Assembly (NCBI RefSeq): GCF_900116805.1
Contig: NZ_FPBV01000020.1
Coordinates: forward strand, 1-64,000
Direction of reading: 5' to 3'
Length of the DNA stretch: 64,000 nucleotides
From: Paenalicyclobacillus macrosporangiidus
GTDB lineage: Bacteria; Bacillota; Bacilli; Alicyclobacillales; Alicyclobacillaceae
Position 1 is the first letter of the stretch. Each line of letters starts with the position of its first letter. Position numbers and translations under genes: made by a program. Shown one piece after another: positions 32,307 to 41,254 of the stretch. Below the pieces are notes generated by a model. That model worked only from the letters and a program-made list of their open reading frames with translations. It was not told the origin of the DNA and did no database searches.

Positions 32307-33362
32307 ATGACGACACCACACACGTCTCGCGTTCGCGCCGGCGTCGTCGGCGCGACCGGATACGGCGGCCTGGAATTGGTCCGGCTGCTCGCCGCCCACC
32401 CAGCGGTGGAACTGACGTATCTCGCCGGGAGCAAGGACGGCGGTCCGGACTTCACCGAGTGGTTCCCGCACCTCGCCGGCGTCATCGAGGCACCGCTTCA
32501 CGCGTTCGATCCGGCGGCCTGCGCCGAACGATGCGACGCGGTCTTCGTGGCCTTGCCGTCCGGGGCGTCCGGCCAGGTGGCCGCCGAGCTGTGGGAGCGC
32601 GGGCGGCGCGTGATCGACCTGTCGGGCGACCTGCGCGTACCCGCAGACCTGTACCGCGCGTGGTACAAGCGGGAACCGGTCGATCCCGCCGTCCAAACGG
32701 CAGCGGTGTATGGCCTTCCGGAGTGGCACCGCGATCGCATCGCCGAGGCGACCCTCGTTGCCAACCCCGGCTGCTACGCGACCGCCATCCTGCTCGGCCT
32801 GCTGCCGCTGGCCGTCGCGGGCTGGCTGAGTCCGGCGCATCCGGTGCTGGTGGACGCCAAGTCCGGGGTCACCGGGGCAGGCCGCACCCCGACCCTGAAC
32901 ACGCATCTGGGCGAGTTGTACGAGAACTTCTTCCCGTACAAGGTGGGGGCGCACCAGCACACGCCGGAGATTGAACAGGAGCTGGGCCGGCACGTGGAGG
33001 CGAAGGTGCTCTTGACGACCCAACTGCTGCCGGTGGCGCGCGGCATCTACGCGGTGTCGTACGTCACCCTGGACCGCGCGGCCGACGTGGGGCAAGTCTA
33101 TGCGCTCTACCGCGAAACGTACAAGCATGCGCCCTTCGTGCGCGTGCACGCACCCGGGCGTGTCCCGCAGATGAAGCATGTGCGCGGATCGAATTTCTGC
33201 GACATCGGGCTGTTCGTCGACGAGCGCACGGGGGTGGTGCAGGTGTTCAGCGTGATCGACAACCTCACCAAAGGGGCGGCCGGCCAGGCGGTACAGAACT
33301 TCAACCTGATGCACGGACTGCCGGAGACCATGGGTTTGGCGGGCGGCCCCATGTTCCCATGA
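32307..33362 (+). CDS. argC: N-acetyl-gamma-glutamyl-phosphate reductase
   Basis: A 351-residue enzyme that reduces N-acetylglutamyl phosphate to the semialdehyde with NADPH, the third step of arginine synthesis. The cofactor loop is VVGATGYGGLELVRLL, and the catalytic Cys lies in VANPGCYATAILLGL (about residue 155). LLPVARGIYAVSYV and GSNFCDIGLF follow in the usual positions. It starts the argC-argB-argD unit, with an ARG box over its promoter. Confidence 0.95.
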   Translation: MTTPHTSRVRAGVVGATGYGGLELVRLLAAHPAVELTYLAGSKDGGPDFTEWFPHLAGVIEAPLHAFDPAACAERCDAVFVALPSGASGQVAAELWERGRRVIDLSGDLRVPADLYRAWYKREPVDPAVQTAAVYGLPEWHRDRIAEATLVANPGCYATAILLGLLPLAVAGWLSPAHPVLVDAKSGVTGAGRTPTLNTHLGELYENFFPYKVGAHQHTPEIEQELGRHVEAKVLLTTQLLPVARGIYAVSYVTLDRAADVGQVYALYRETYKHAPFVRVHAPGRVPQMKHVRGSNFCDIGLFVDERTGVVQVFSVIDNLTKGAAGQAVQNFNLMHGLPETMGLAGGPMFP

Positions 33363-33419
33363 AGAGGGCCTGGTCCCCATTGGGGACTGTATCGGCCCGC
33401 GAAGCGAGGAGGGATGCGG

Positions 33420-34229
33420 ATGCGGGGCGTCGTGGTGATCAAGGTGGGAGGTTCCCTGCGCGGCGCAGGGGGGGATGCCCTGGTCGCGGGACTGGGGGAG
33501 CTGGCGGCGGCCGGCCGTCCCGCGGTGTTGGTGCACGGCGGCGGGCCGCGCATCACGGAGGCCCTGAAGGAACGGGGGATGGATCTGCCGTTTGTCGGCG
33601 GCCACCGTCTGACGACGCCGGAGGCGGTGGAGGTGGTGGACGAGGTCTTGTGTCGGCAGGTCAACCCCGCGTGGGTGAACGCTCTGCGGGCTGCCGGGCT
33701 GCCGGCCGTGGGCGTGACGAGCGCGGATGGGGTGGTCCGGGCCGAGCCGATGCCTGGGCTGCAGCGGACCGGGCAGGTCACCGGCATTGACCACGCCCGG
33801 CTCCGCGGTCTGATGATGCAAGGTTCCATCCCGGTCGTGGCGCCGGTGGGGCTGGACGCGGCGGGCGGGCGATACAACGTCAATGCCGACCTGGTGGCGT
33901 CGGCGGTCGGCGGCGCCCTGGCCGCCGAGCGGGTGGTGTTCTTGACCGACGTTCCGGGCATCTATGAGGACTTCTCGGCCCGCCGGTTGTTGCACGAGAC
34001 GACGGCGGGGCGCTTGCTGCGCCTGCTCGAGGAAGGGCGGTTTACCGCCGGCATGATCCCCAAGGTCACGGCGGTCCTGACGGCTCTCGAGGGCGGGGTG
34101 CAGGCGGCGTTTGTGATTGACGGGCGCGATCCGCTGGCCGTCGCGTGCGCCCTGACCGCACCGGTCGAGGGCACGGCGGCACCGTTCGCGCACGGCACGA
34201 TGGTGAAATTGGAGGAGGCGGTGGGATGA
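33420..34229 (+). CDS. argB: Acetylglutamate kinase
   Basis: A 269-residue amino acid kinase that phosphorylates N-acetylglutamate. It has VVVIKVGGSLRG, VLVHGGGPRITEAL, and the ATP-side residues RYNVNADLVASAVGGAL and FLTDVPGIYEDF. The second ATG was chosen because the first directly abuts GGAGGG. The sequence is unusual at DLPFVGGHRLTTPEAVEVVD, where most family members have RFVDGLRVTD. There is no argJ between argC and argB, unlike the argCJBD order of most Bacillota. The stop overlaps argD as ATGA. Confidence 0.92.
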   Translation: MRGVVVIKVGGSLRGAGGDALVAGLGELAAAGRPAVLVHGGGPRITEALKERGMDLPFVGGHRLTTPEAVEVVDEVLCRQVNPAWVNALRAAGLPAVGVTSADGVVRAEPMPGLQRTGQVTGIDHARLRGLMMQGSIPVVAPVGLDAAGGRYNVNADLVASAVGGALAAERVVFLTDVPGIYEDFSARRLLHETTAGRLLRLLEEGRFTAGMIPKVTAVLTALEGGVQAAFVIDGRDPLAVACALTAPVEGTAAPFAHGTMVKLEEAVG

Positions 34230-35380
34230 CAGCGCGGTACGAAACAGACGCGCATGTGATGGGCAACTACGGGGAGCGGCCGTTGACGATGGTCCGCGGA
34301 GAAGGGGTGTACCTGTACGACGCCGAGGGCCGGGCGTATCTCGACTTCACGGCGGGCATTGCGGTGTGCGCCCTCGGCCACGCGCACCCGGTGGTCACTC
34401 AGGCCATCGCGGACCAGGCCAAGACGTTGATCCACTGCTCGAACCTGTACCAGAACCCCTGGCAGAACCGGTTGGCGGCACGGTTGGCGGAGTTGTCCGG
34501 GCTGGGGAAGGCGTTTTTCTGCAACTCCGGCGCGGAGGCAAACGAGGCGGCCATCAAGCTGGCGCGCCGGTTCGCCTGGCAAAACGGCGAGCCGGATCGT
34601 ACGGAGCTGGTGTCGCTGCCAGGCGGCTTTCACGGGCGGACGTTTGGCGCCCTTTCCATCACGGGCAAGTCGAAGTACCACGAGGGATTCCACCCGCTGG
34701 TGCCAGGGTGCGCCACGCCGCCGGCTTGGGACGCGGTCCTCGAGGCCATCACGGAGCGCACGGCCGCCTGCTTCGTGGAGGTGGTCCAGGGCGAGGGCGG
34801 CGTCCATCCGGTACCGGTGGAGGTGCTCCAGGCGATCCAGGCCCGCTGCCGGGAGACAGGGGCGCTTCTGGTCGTGGACGAGGTGCAGACCGGCGTCGGA
34901 CGCACCGGTACGTTCTTCGCCTTCGAGCAGGCGGGGCTGGAGCCGGACATCGTGACGATGGCCAAGGGATTGGCGGGGGGCGTGCCCATTGGGGCGGTGC
35001 TCGCCAGCGACCGCGTCGCTGAGGCGTTCACGCCGGGCAGCCACGGGTCCACCTTCGGGGGGAACCCGTTGGCGACGGCGACCGCTCTGGCGGTCGTCGG
35101 CGTGGTGTCGGACGCGAACTTCCTCGCGCACGTCCGCGAGGCGGGGGCATACCTGCGCCAGCGCCTGGAGGGCATCGGCACGGAGGTATCCGGGCTGGGA
35201 TTGATGTACGGCATCACCGTGCCGGACGCCAAGGCGTTCGTCGCCGCGGCGGCGGAGGCCGGTGTGCTGGTCACCGCGGTCGGGGAGACGCGCGTGCGGT
35301 TCGTGCCGCCGCTGGTGGTGGATCGGGTGCACATCGACGAGATGGCGGATCGCTTGGCGGGCGTGGCTGCGCGGGTGTGA
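34226..35380 (+). CDS. argD: Acetylornithine aminotransferase
   Basis: A 384-residue class III PLP aminotransferase that converts N-acetylglutamate semialdehyde to N-acetylornithine. It shows GNYGERPLTMVRGEGVYLYD, CNSGAEANEAAIKLAR, LLVVDEVQTGVGRTG and the PLP Lys in IVTMAKGLAGGVPIGA (near residue 240). The ATG overlaps the argB stop, so it is translationally coupled. The C-terminal 15 residues end on the usual helix. About 270 bases without a gene follow before the convergent argA-like gene. Confidence 0.94.
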   Translation: MTARYETDAHVMGNYGERPLTMVRGEGVYLYDAEGRAYLDFTAGIAVCALGHAHPVVTQAIADQAKTLIHCSNLYQNPWQNRLAARLAELSGLGKAFFCNSGAEANEAAIKLARRFAWQNGEPDRTELVSLPGGFHGRTFGALSITGKSKYHEGFHPLVPGCATPPAWDAVLEAITERTAACFVEVVQGEGGVHPVPVEVLQAIQARCRETGALLVVDEVQTGVGRTGTFFAFEQAGLEPDIVTMAKGLAGGVPIGAVLASDRVAEAFTPGSHGSTFGGNPLATATALAVVGVVSDANFLAHVREAGAYLRQRLEGIGTEVSGLGLMYGITVPDAKAFVAAAAEAGVLVTAVGETRVRFVPPLVVDRVHIDEMADRLAGVAARV

Positions 35381-35650
35381 AGGAAGGCGGGCCGTGGCGG
35401 GGCTGTGGTGATGAGGGGCCGTGGCGAGGTGGGGCCATGGTGGTGATGCATCGCCGTGACAAATTGAGGACGAAAACGTTTGTAAGTGGGAGGACGGAAC
35501 ACGGCCCTGCCGCTGGTGTTCCGTGTCTTAGAGCGCCGTTCCGCCATATGTCATCGGCAAACGACTCAGGGCATCCGAGTCCACCGCGATTCGCCACGGC
35601 GGCACCATCCGTTGGATTCGCTCGCCACTTGCACCGGGGGCGCCATCCGT

Positions 35651-36145
35651 TCACAGAATGGACGCGACCGGGTCGTGCACACTCTTGAAAGATTGTGTAT
35701 AATACACCATAGCAATTTCGTCGCATCGGTCGAATTTCTTGCAGTAGACGCAATCCTTCCATACCTTGTGCGGGAGGGAGTCCCGATCGACGATGTGGAA
35801 GTTCAACTTGCGAAAGAAGTCGGCTTGGTAGGTGAGTGACAGCACCTGTTCCACCCCGAGCTGTTCCGCCTCCCAGATGGCCCGCTCGACCAGTTTCCGG
35901 CCGATCCCTTGGCCCTGATACCCGGGATCGACCGCGAGGGATCGCACCTCGGCCAGGTCTTTCCACAGGATGTGCAGTCCCACGGTTCCGACGACTTTCC
36001 CGTCCTTGACGGCCACCGTGAAGCACTGGATGTGTTCATACAGCGACTTGGCACTGCGAGGCAGCATCAGTCCTTGGTCGGCGTATTGTTGAATCAGTGG
36101 CTGCATCTCATCGACGTCGTGGATGGTGGCTTTCCGTATCTCCAT
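35651..36145 (-). CDS. argA: Short ArgA-type N-acetylglutamate synthase (GNAT)
   Basis: A 164-residue GNAT enzyme that matches the short N-acetylglutamate synthase group of Gram-positive bacteria: MEIRKATIHDVDEMQPLIQQ, then AEVRSLAVDPGYQGQGIGRK (acetyl-CoA loop), FFRKLNFHIVDRDSLPHKVW and CVYCKKFDRCDEIAMV. It would make N-acetylglutamate from glutamate and acetyl-CoA. Its promoter carries two ARG-box-like sites, and it lies beside argCBD and argFGH, which both support the arginine assignment over a generic acetyltransferase. The RBS is GGGAGGGAAC. Confidence 0.85.
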   Translation of the reverse strand: MEIRKATIHDVDEMQPLIQQYADQGLMLPRSAKSLYEHIQCFTVAVKDGKVVGTVGLHILWKDLAEVRSLAVDPGYQGQGIGRKLVERAIWEAEQLGVEQVLSLTYQADFFRKLNFHIVDRDSLPHKVWKDCVYCKKFDRCDEIAMVYYTQSFKSVHDPVASIL

Positions 36146-36183
36146 GCTGTTCCCTCCCGTGCCCGCGCGCAGAGCGTAGCATG

Positions 36184-36221
36184 CAAGAATATTTATAACA
36201 CGGGATTGTATTTATATTCAA
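36184..36221 (-). promoter_or_regulatory. argA promoter with two ARG-box-like sites
   Basis: On the minus strand: TTGAAT (36216-36221), 18 bases, TATAAA (36192-36197). The -35 box lies in TTGAATATAAATACAA (36206-36221), a 13-of-16 match to the AhrC box, and the -10 lies in a second, AT-rich GAATATTTATAA element (36187-36198). Two boxes at half-turn spacing are typical of arginine repressor operators. Confidence 0.65.
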
Positions 36222-36405
36222 CTCGTCGTATATTCTTTCTTAATCGCCGTGGTGCGACGAGAGAAATGGGAGGGTCGCAGGCCTGAAAGTGGGCCGCGGC
36301 CGGCCCGCAACCGTTGAGCCAGATGAACGGCGGTGGGGCAAATCGGATTCAGGGACAACGCCTCATCCGCCGGGACACATACCCTAAGGAAAGGAAGTGA
36401 CGTAG

Positions 36406-39400
36406 TTGAATCTCAGTGCACTGACGACGCAGCTCCACCGCGAGCATGACGCTTGTGGGATCTTTGCCTGGATCGACAAGACGGGAGGGCACAGCCGAAA
36501 ACCGGTAGAGTTCGGCATCCAGGCGCTGCGCGCCTTGCGGCACCGGGCCGGCTACGTCCACGGAGAGGGCGACGGGTGTGGGCTCTTGCTCGACATTCCG
36601 CGCAAGTTGTGGCGGCGTTGGCTGCAGGACGCGGGCCATGAACAGATGCTGGCAGACGATGAGCGGTTCTTCGTTCTGCACCTGTTCCTGCAGCGGGCGG
36701 ACTGGGAAGGCCGCTGGACGCGGATTGAACAGAAACTGGCGGCGAGCGGTGTCACCGTGTTGGTGGCGCGAACGGACGCGGCCGATCGCGATGCCCTCGG
36801 ACCGTCGGCGCGGCGCGAGGATCCCGTGTTTGTCCAGGTGGGCGGCCTTACGCCCGATGGCGACAACGCCCTGCTGTACCGCTTGACGGTGGCCCTTGAG
36901 GGCATCCCCGGGGTGCACGTGGTGTCGATGAGCCGCGACACCGCCGTCTACAAGGTGGTCGGAGACGGCGACACCTTGTGGGCCTACTATCCGGACCTGC
37001 GCCATCCGCTGTTCACGTCCGGGTACGTCCTGGCGCACACCCGCTATTCGACGAACACCGCCACGTCGTTCTCGCGCGTGCAGCCGTTCTCCGCGCTGGG
37101 GCACAACGGCGAGATCAACACCATCACGCGCTTTTACGCCGAGGCGCACATGATTGACATTCCGCTCGACGCCGGCTACAGCGACTCGCAGATGGTCAAC
37201 GGCGTGGTGGATCACTTCACGAAGGAGCGGGGCTGGTCCCTGTTCGAGGTGGCGGAGCTCCTGTTCCCGCCCATCATCAACGAAATCAAGCAGATGCCGG
37301 CCGAGCTGGCCGACCTGTACATGTTCTACCGCGCCCTGTGGGGCCCGTTTGCGCAGGGGCCGGCCGCCATGATGCTGCGCGCGGGCCGTGAGGCGGTGTT
37401 CTGCATCGACGCGCTCGGCCTGCGGCCGATGTGGCTGCTGGAGACGGCGGACGGGTACGCGTTCAGCTCGGAGCAGGGGATTGTGCCGGTGTCCGAATGG
37501 GTCGCGGACCCGAAGCCGTTGGCACCCGGCGAGAAGATTGGCGCCGAACTAGGGCCCGACGGCGTGCGATTGTATCTGTACACGGATCTGCAGCGGGTCG
37601 TCCTGGAGCGGGCCCGGCAGCGCTACGCGTTCCGCGGCCAGAGCGAGACCCTCCGCTTCGCGGGCGCCGTGCCGGACGCGGATGCGGTGCACCCGGCGCG
37701 GGATGGGAAGCCGCGCCTCGTCCGGGCGGCGGCCTTCGGCTGGCGCGACGATGACCTCAAGATGCTCGATTTTGAAGTGCACAGTGGGGCGGAGCCCATC
37801 CGGTCGCTGGGGTACGACGGACCGTTGCCGGCGCTCGATCCGGGCGTGAAACAGTTGTCCGACTTCCTCCAGGAGACCGTCGCGGTGGTCACGAACCCGG
37901 CCATCGACCGCGAGCGCGAGATTGAACACTTCAGCACGCGCTCGCTCATCGGCAAGCGGCCGTCCTTCGAGGGCTTGTACCAGGAGGCACCGCGGGTGGA
38001 GACGCAGTCGCCGCTCTTGCTGGAGGAACTCCCGGCCGATCTCGATGTCCAGCGCGACGACGTGCGGGCCATCGCGCACCGGCACGGCACCCTGTGTTAC
38101 GAGGACGCGCTGGCGGCCCTTCGGACCGATCCGTACGGAACGGTCGAGATCCTCATCCACCGCGAGCCGGGCGAGACGCTCCAGCAGGCCCTGGAGCGGT
38201 TCCGCCAGGAGGCCCTGGAGGCGGTGCAGGCGGGGGCGCATGCGCTGGTGCTCGATGATCGGCTGCAATTCGCCCGCGGCGAATGGGTCGATCCGCTGCT
38301 CGCCCTGGCGGTCGTCCACAGGGCGCTGCTGCGCCCGGCGTCCAAGCGCGGGGGCGAGCACCTGCGCCGGCGCACGAGCATCATCCTGCGCAGCGGCGGC
38401 ATCCGCAACCTGCACGACATCATGACCGCCATCGGGCTCGGGGCGGACGCAGTCAACCCGTACCTGATGTGGGAGTTCGCGGCCGAGAAGGCGAGCGTCG
38501 CCGGGCTCGAGAACCTGTATGTCGCCCTGTGCAAAGGCGTGGAGAAGGTGATCTCGACCATCGGCATCCACGAGGTGCGCGGGTACGAACGGCTGTTCAG
38601 CGGCATCGGGCTGGCGCCCGAGGTGGCGGAGCTGCTGGCGGTGCCGAACTTCTGCGGCGGTGAAGGGGCCGGGTACGGGCTGGTGCAGTTGGAGGAAGAG
38701 GCCGTCAAACGGCGCCAGGTGTACGATGCGGCGGACGAGCGGCAGGTGGCCAAGAACCGGGTGTTCCAGCTTTATCCGCGCATCTGGAAGTCGGCCGGCA
38801 TGGTGGCGACGGGCCACACCTCGTACGAGGAGTTCGAAGAGAAGCTGCTGTCGTTCGAGCGGGAGCATCCCATCAACATCAAGCACCTGCTGCGCCTGCG
38901 CGAGACCGTGGGCGAGGCGCAGGCCGTGGATGCCGGCGAGATCGATACCACCATCGACGGGCACGCGTACCCGCTGGTGATCTCGTCGATGTCGTTCGGT
39001 TCGCAGAGCGAGGTGGCCTACCGGGCGTACGCGGAGGCGGCGTACCGGTTGAACATCGTCGGCCTCAACGGCGAGGGCGGCGAGATCAAGGACATCCTGA
39101 CCAAGTACCCGCGCAATCGCGGGCGACAGGTGGCCTCCGGCCGGTTTGGCGTCAATGCGGAGTTGTGCAACGGGGCGTATGTGCTCGAGATCAAGATCGG
39201 GCAGGGCGCGAAGCCGGGAGAGGGCGGACACCTGCCCGGATCGAAGGTGACGGTGCAGGTGGCCAACGCCCGAAACGCGTCGCCTGGGATTGACCTCATC
39301 TCGCCGTCGAACAACCACGATATCTATTCGATTGAAGATTTGGCGCAGGTGATCCACGAGCTGCGACAGATCAACCCGTACGCCAAAATCGCAGTCAAGG

Positions 39401-40995
39401 TGCCGGTGGTGCCGAACATCGGGACCATCGCGGTGGGCATCGTCAAGGCGGGGGCGGACATCGTCAACCTGTCGGGCTTCGATGGCGGCACCGGCGCGGC
39501 GCGCGCGCACGCCATCCGGCACGTGGGCCTGCCGGTGGAGATCGGCATCAAACTGGTGCACGAGGCGCTATGCGAGGCGGGGCTGCGCAACTCGGCGGAG
39601 ATCTGGGCGGACGGCGGCATGAAGTCGGCGGTGGACGTGATGAAGGCCATCCTGCTCGGGGCCAACCGGGTCGGCTTCGGCACCATGGCGATGGTGGCCA
39701 TCGGGTGCACGGCCTGCCGTGCCTGCCACAAGGACACCTGCCATGTGGGCATCGCGACGCAGATGACGAGCGTCGAGGAGGCGCGCGAGAAGGGCGTCCC
39801 GTCGTTCCATCCGCGCATCTTCGAGACCGCGGTGGAGCAGTTGTGCGCCTTCTTCGGAGCCATCGGCGAACAGGTGCGGGTGTTGACCAAGCGGCTCGGG
39901 GCCACGCGGACGCAGGACCTGGTGGGGCGCGCGGATCTGCTGGAGCAGTTCCAGGGCCATGCGCAGATGGACCTGGCGTGGCTGACGACGGTGCGCAAGG
40001 AGTTCGCGGGACTCGGGACGCGGATTGTCTACCGCGACTACGACGCGGAACAGGCGTGGGAAGAGGTGGCGGCGGCGCCCCTGGCCTACGCCGTCGGGAC
40101 GGAGTCGTACGCGGTGGCGTCGGCGGCGGGCGTGACCCACGCGGGTGGCGCGGTGAGCCGGGGGCCGAGGTTGGCGGAGGCGCCGGCGGGATCGAACGGA
40201 GGGACGACGCTGCTGCACGCGCTGCGGGCGGTGCGCACCCGGGAGAGCGGTGAACACGTACGGGGCGGCCGCGGCGGCGACGGAAAGGGCATCGCCATCC
40301 ACCCGGCGGTGGCGGGTAACGGATTCGCCGCCTACCACACGGTGGGAATGCACTCGGTGGCGCTCGGCGGCGCGCAGGACGGCACAGCGAAGGGCATGTA
40401 CGGCGGCCGCGTGGTGGTGTTGAAACAGCGCGCGGCGGACGGCCGGTGGCGCGGAGGCTCCGTCGGCAAGGGCCTGGCCTACGGGGCGCAGCGCGGGCTC
40501 ATCATCGTCCAGGGTGACGCGGACGCGCGCGCAGGCATCCGGTTGTCCGGCGCGGACCTGGTGATTGGCGGCGAGGTGCGGGAGCCACTGGAGGACAGGA
40601 AAGGCTGGATCGGCGCCCGGGCGAACATCAAGGGCTTCGCGTTCGAGTACATGACGGCGGGCCGCGCGCTGGTGCTGGGCGACCCGGGGCCGTGGATCTG
40701 CTCGGGCATGACCGGCGGCTCGGTGTATCTGCGGCACGACCCGGAGATGGGTCTGACAGAGGAGGCGCTGCGCCGGCGGATCGCCAAGGGCGCCAAGGTG
40801 GCGCTGACGGTGCTCGATGAGCAGGGCGTCTCCGACGTGACGGAGCTGTTGCTCGCGTATCACCGGGAGCTGCGGCGCAGCGGCCAAGCGGAGGCGGCGA
40901 AGCGGCTGTTGCCGCTCATCGCGCATCCGGCGGAGCACTTCCGCATGATCCGGCCAGGGAAGGACATCACGGATCAGTCGATCGCGACGGAGTGA
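36406..40995 (+). CDS. gltB: Glutamate synthase, large subunit
   Basis: A 1529-residue enzyme that transfers the amide nitrogen of glutamine to 2-oxoglutarate. After a 16-residue propeptide comes the catalytic Cys in REHDACGIFAWI, then the type II amidotransferase domain, the central domain, the FMN-binding synthase barrel (PGEGGHLPGSKVTVQVANAR, VNLSGFDGGTGAARA) and the 3Fe-4S cysteines in CTACRACHKDTCHVGIA; the C-terminal beta-helix contains GGSVGKGLAYGAQRG. The TTG start follows AAGGAAGTGA. The small subunit gene is not next to it. It supplies glutamate for the arginine and lysine genes around it. Confidence 0.95.
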   Translation: MNLSALTTQLHREHDACGIFAWIDKTGGHSRKPVEFGIQALRALRHRAGYVHGEGDGCGLLLDIPRKLWRRWLQDAGHEQMLADDERFFVLHLFLQRADWEGRWTRIEQKLAASGVTVLVARTDAADRDALGPSARREDPVFVQVGGLTPDGDNALLYRLTVALEGIPGVHVVSMSRDTAVYKVVGDGDTLWAYYPDLRHPLFTSGYVLAHTRYSTNTATSFSRVQPFSALGHNGEINTITRFYAEAHMIDIPLDAGYSDSQMVNGVVDHFTKERGWSLFEVAELLFPPIINEIKQMPAELADLYMFYRALWGPFAQGPAAMMLRAGREAVFCIDALGLRPMWLLETADGYAFSSEQGIVPVSEWVADPKPLAPGEKIGAELGPDGVRLYLYTDLQRVVLERARQRYAFRGQSETLRFAGAVPDADAVHPARDGKPRLVRAAAFGWRDDDLKMLDFEVHSGAEPIRSLGYDGPLPALDPGVKQLSDFLQETVAVVTNPAIDREREIEHFSTRSLIGKRPSFEGLYQEAPRVETQSPLLLEELPADLDVQRDDVRAIAHRHGTLCYEDALAALRTDPYGTVEILIHREPGETLQQALERFRQEALEAVQAGAHALVLDDRLQFARGEWVDPLLALAVVHRALLRPASKRGGEHLRRRTSIILRSGGIRNLHDIMTAIGLGADAVNPYLMWEFAAEKASVAGLENLYVALCKGVEKVISTIGIHEVRGYERLFSGIGLAPEVAELLAVPNFCGGEGAGYGLVQLEEEAVKRRQVYDAADERQVAKNRVFQLYPRIWKSAGMVATGHTSYEEFEEKLLSFEREHPINIKHLLRLRETVGEAQAVDAGEIDTTIDGHAYPLVISSMSFGSQSEVAYRAYAEAAYRLNIVGLNGEGGEIKDILTKYPRNRGRQVASGRFGVNAELCNGAYVLEIKIGQGAKPGEGGHLPGSKVTVQVANARNASPGIDLISPSNNHDIYSIEDLAQVIHELRQINPYAKIAVKVPVVPNIGTIAVGIVKAGADIVNLSGFDGGTGAARAHAIRHVGLPVEIGIKLVHEALCEAGLRNSAEIWADGGMKSAVDVMKAILLGANRVGFGTMAMVAIGCTACRACHKDTCHVGIATQMTSVEEAREKGVPSFHPRIFETAVEQLCAFFGAIGEQVRVLTKRLGATRTQDLVGRADLLEQFQGHAQMDLAWLTTVRKEFAGLGTRIVYRDYDAEQAWEEVAAAPLAYAVGTESYAVASAAGVTHAGGAVSRGPRLAEAPAGSNGGTTLLHALRAVRTRESGEHVRGGRGGDGKGIAIHPAVAGNGFAAYHTVGMHSVALGGAQDGTAKGMYGGRVVVLKQRAADGRWRGGSVGKGLAYGAQRGLIIVQGDADARAGIRLSGADLVIGGEVREPLEDRKGWIGARANIKGFAFEYMTAGRALVLGDPGPWICSGMTGGSVYLRHDPEMGLTEEALRRRIAKGAKVALTVLDEQGVSDVTELLLAYHRELRRSGQAEAAKRLLPLIAHPAEHFRMIRPGKDITDQSIATE

Positions 40996-41065
40996 CGTGG
41001 CCTTCGGCGCCGCTCACGGCGGCCGGGCACCGCGAGCAGGGATTGTGACCGGAATCGGAGCGGGA

Positions 41066-41105
41066 GACGGGGCGCACCCCAGGCGGGGGCGCCCCGTCGT
41101 TGCTT
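41066..41105 (+). terminator. Terminator of gltB
   Basis: Ten-base arms (GACGGGGCGC and GCGCCCCGTC), 13-base loop, then GTTGCTTG. Positioned 70 bases after the gltB stop. Confidence 0.7.
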
Positions 41106-41169
41106 GAAGAAGACGGACCCTGGCCGGACTGGCGTTCGCGAAACGCGCTGATCACGCTGAAATCGTGTA

Positions 41170-41205
41170 TTGATAAACATACGCTATCATGTATAATAAT
41201 GCATA
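41170..41205 (+). promoter_or_regulatory. argFGH promoter with ARG-box-like operator
   Basis: TTGATA (41170-41175), a 16-base spacer and a perfect TATAAT (41192-41197). CATGTATAATAATGCATA (41188-41205) covers the -10 and matches the AhrC box at 14 of 18 positions. Confidence 0.7.
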
Positions 41206-41254
41206 AGAACGATTGAACATGGCGCGACAGGGGCGCCGGGGGAGGGGCGAGGCG

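Noticed and set aside
32301-34193. 630-codon open frame antisense to argC and argB
   Set aside because: Shadow frame over conserved catalytic motifs on the + strand.
36222-36405. Possible riboswitch or T-box before gltB
   Set aside because: No T-box AGGGTGGNACCGCG element, aptamer consensus or terminator was found.
37549-39561. 670-codon open frame antisense to gltB
   Set aside because: Same reason: the sense strand encodes conserved glutamate synthase motifs throughout.
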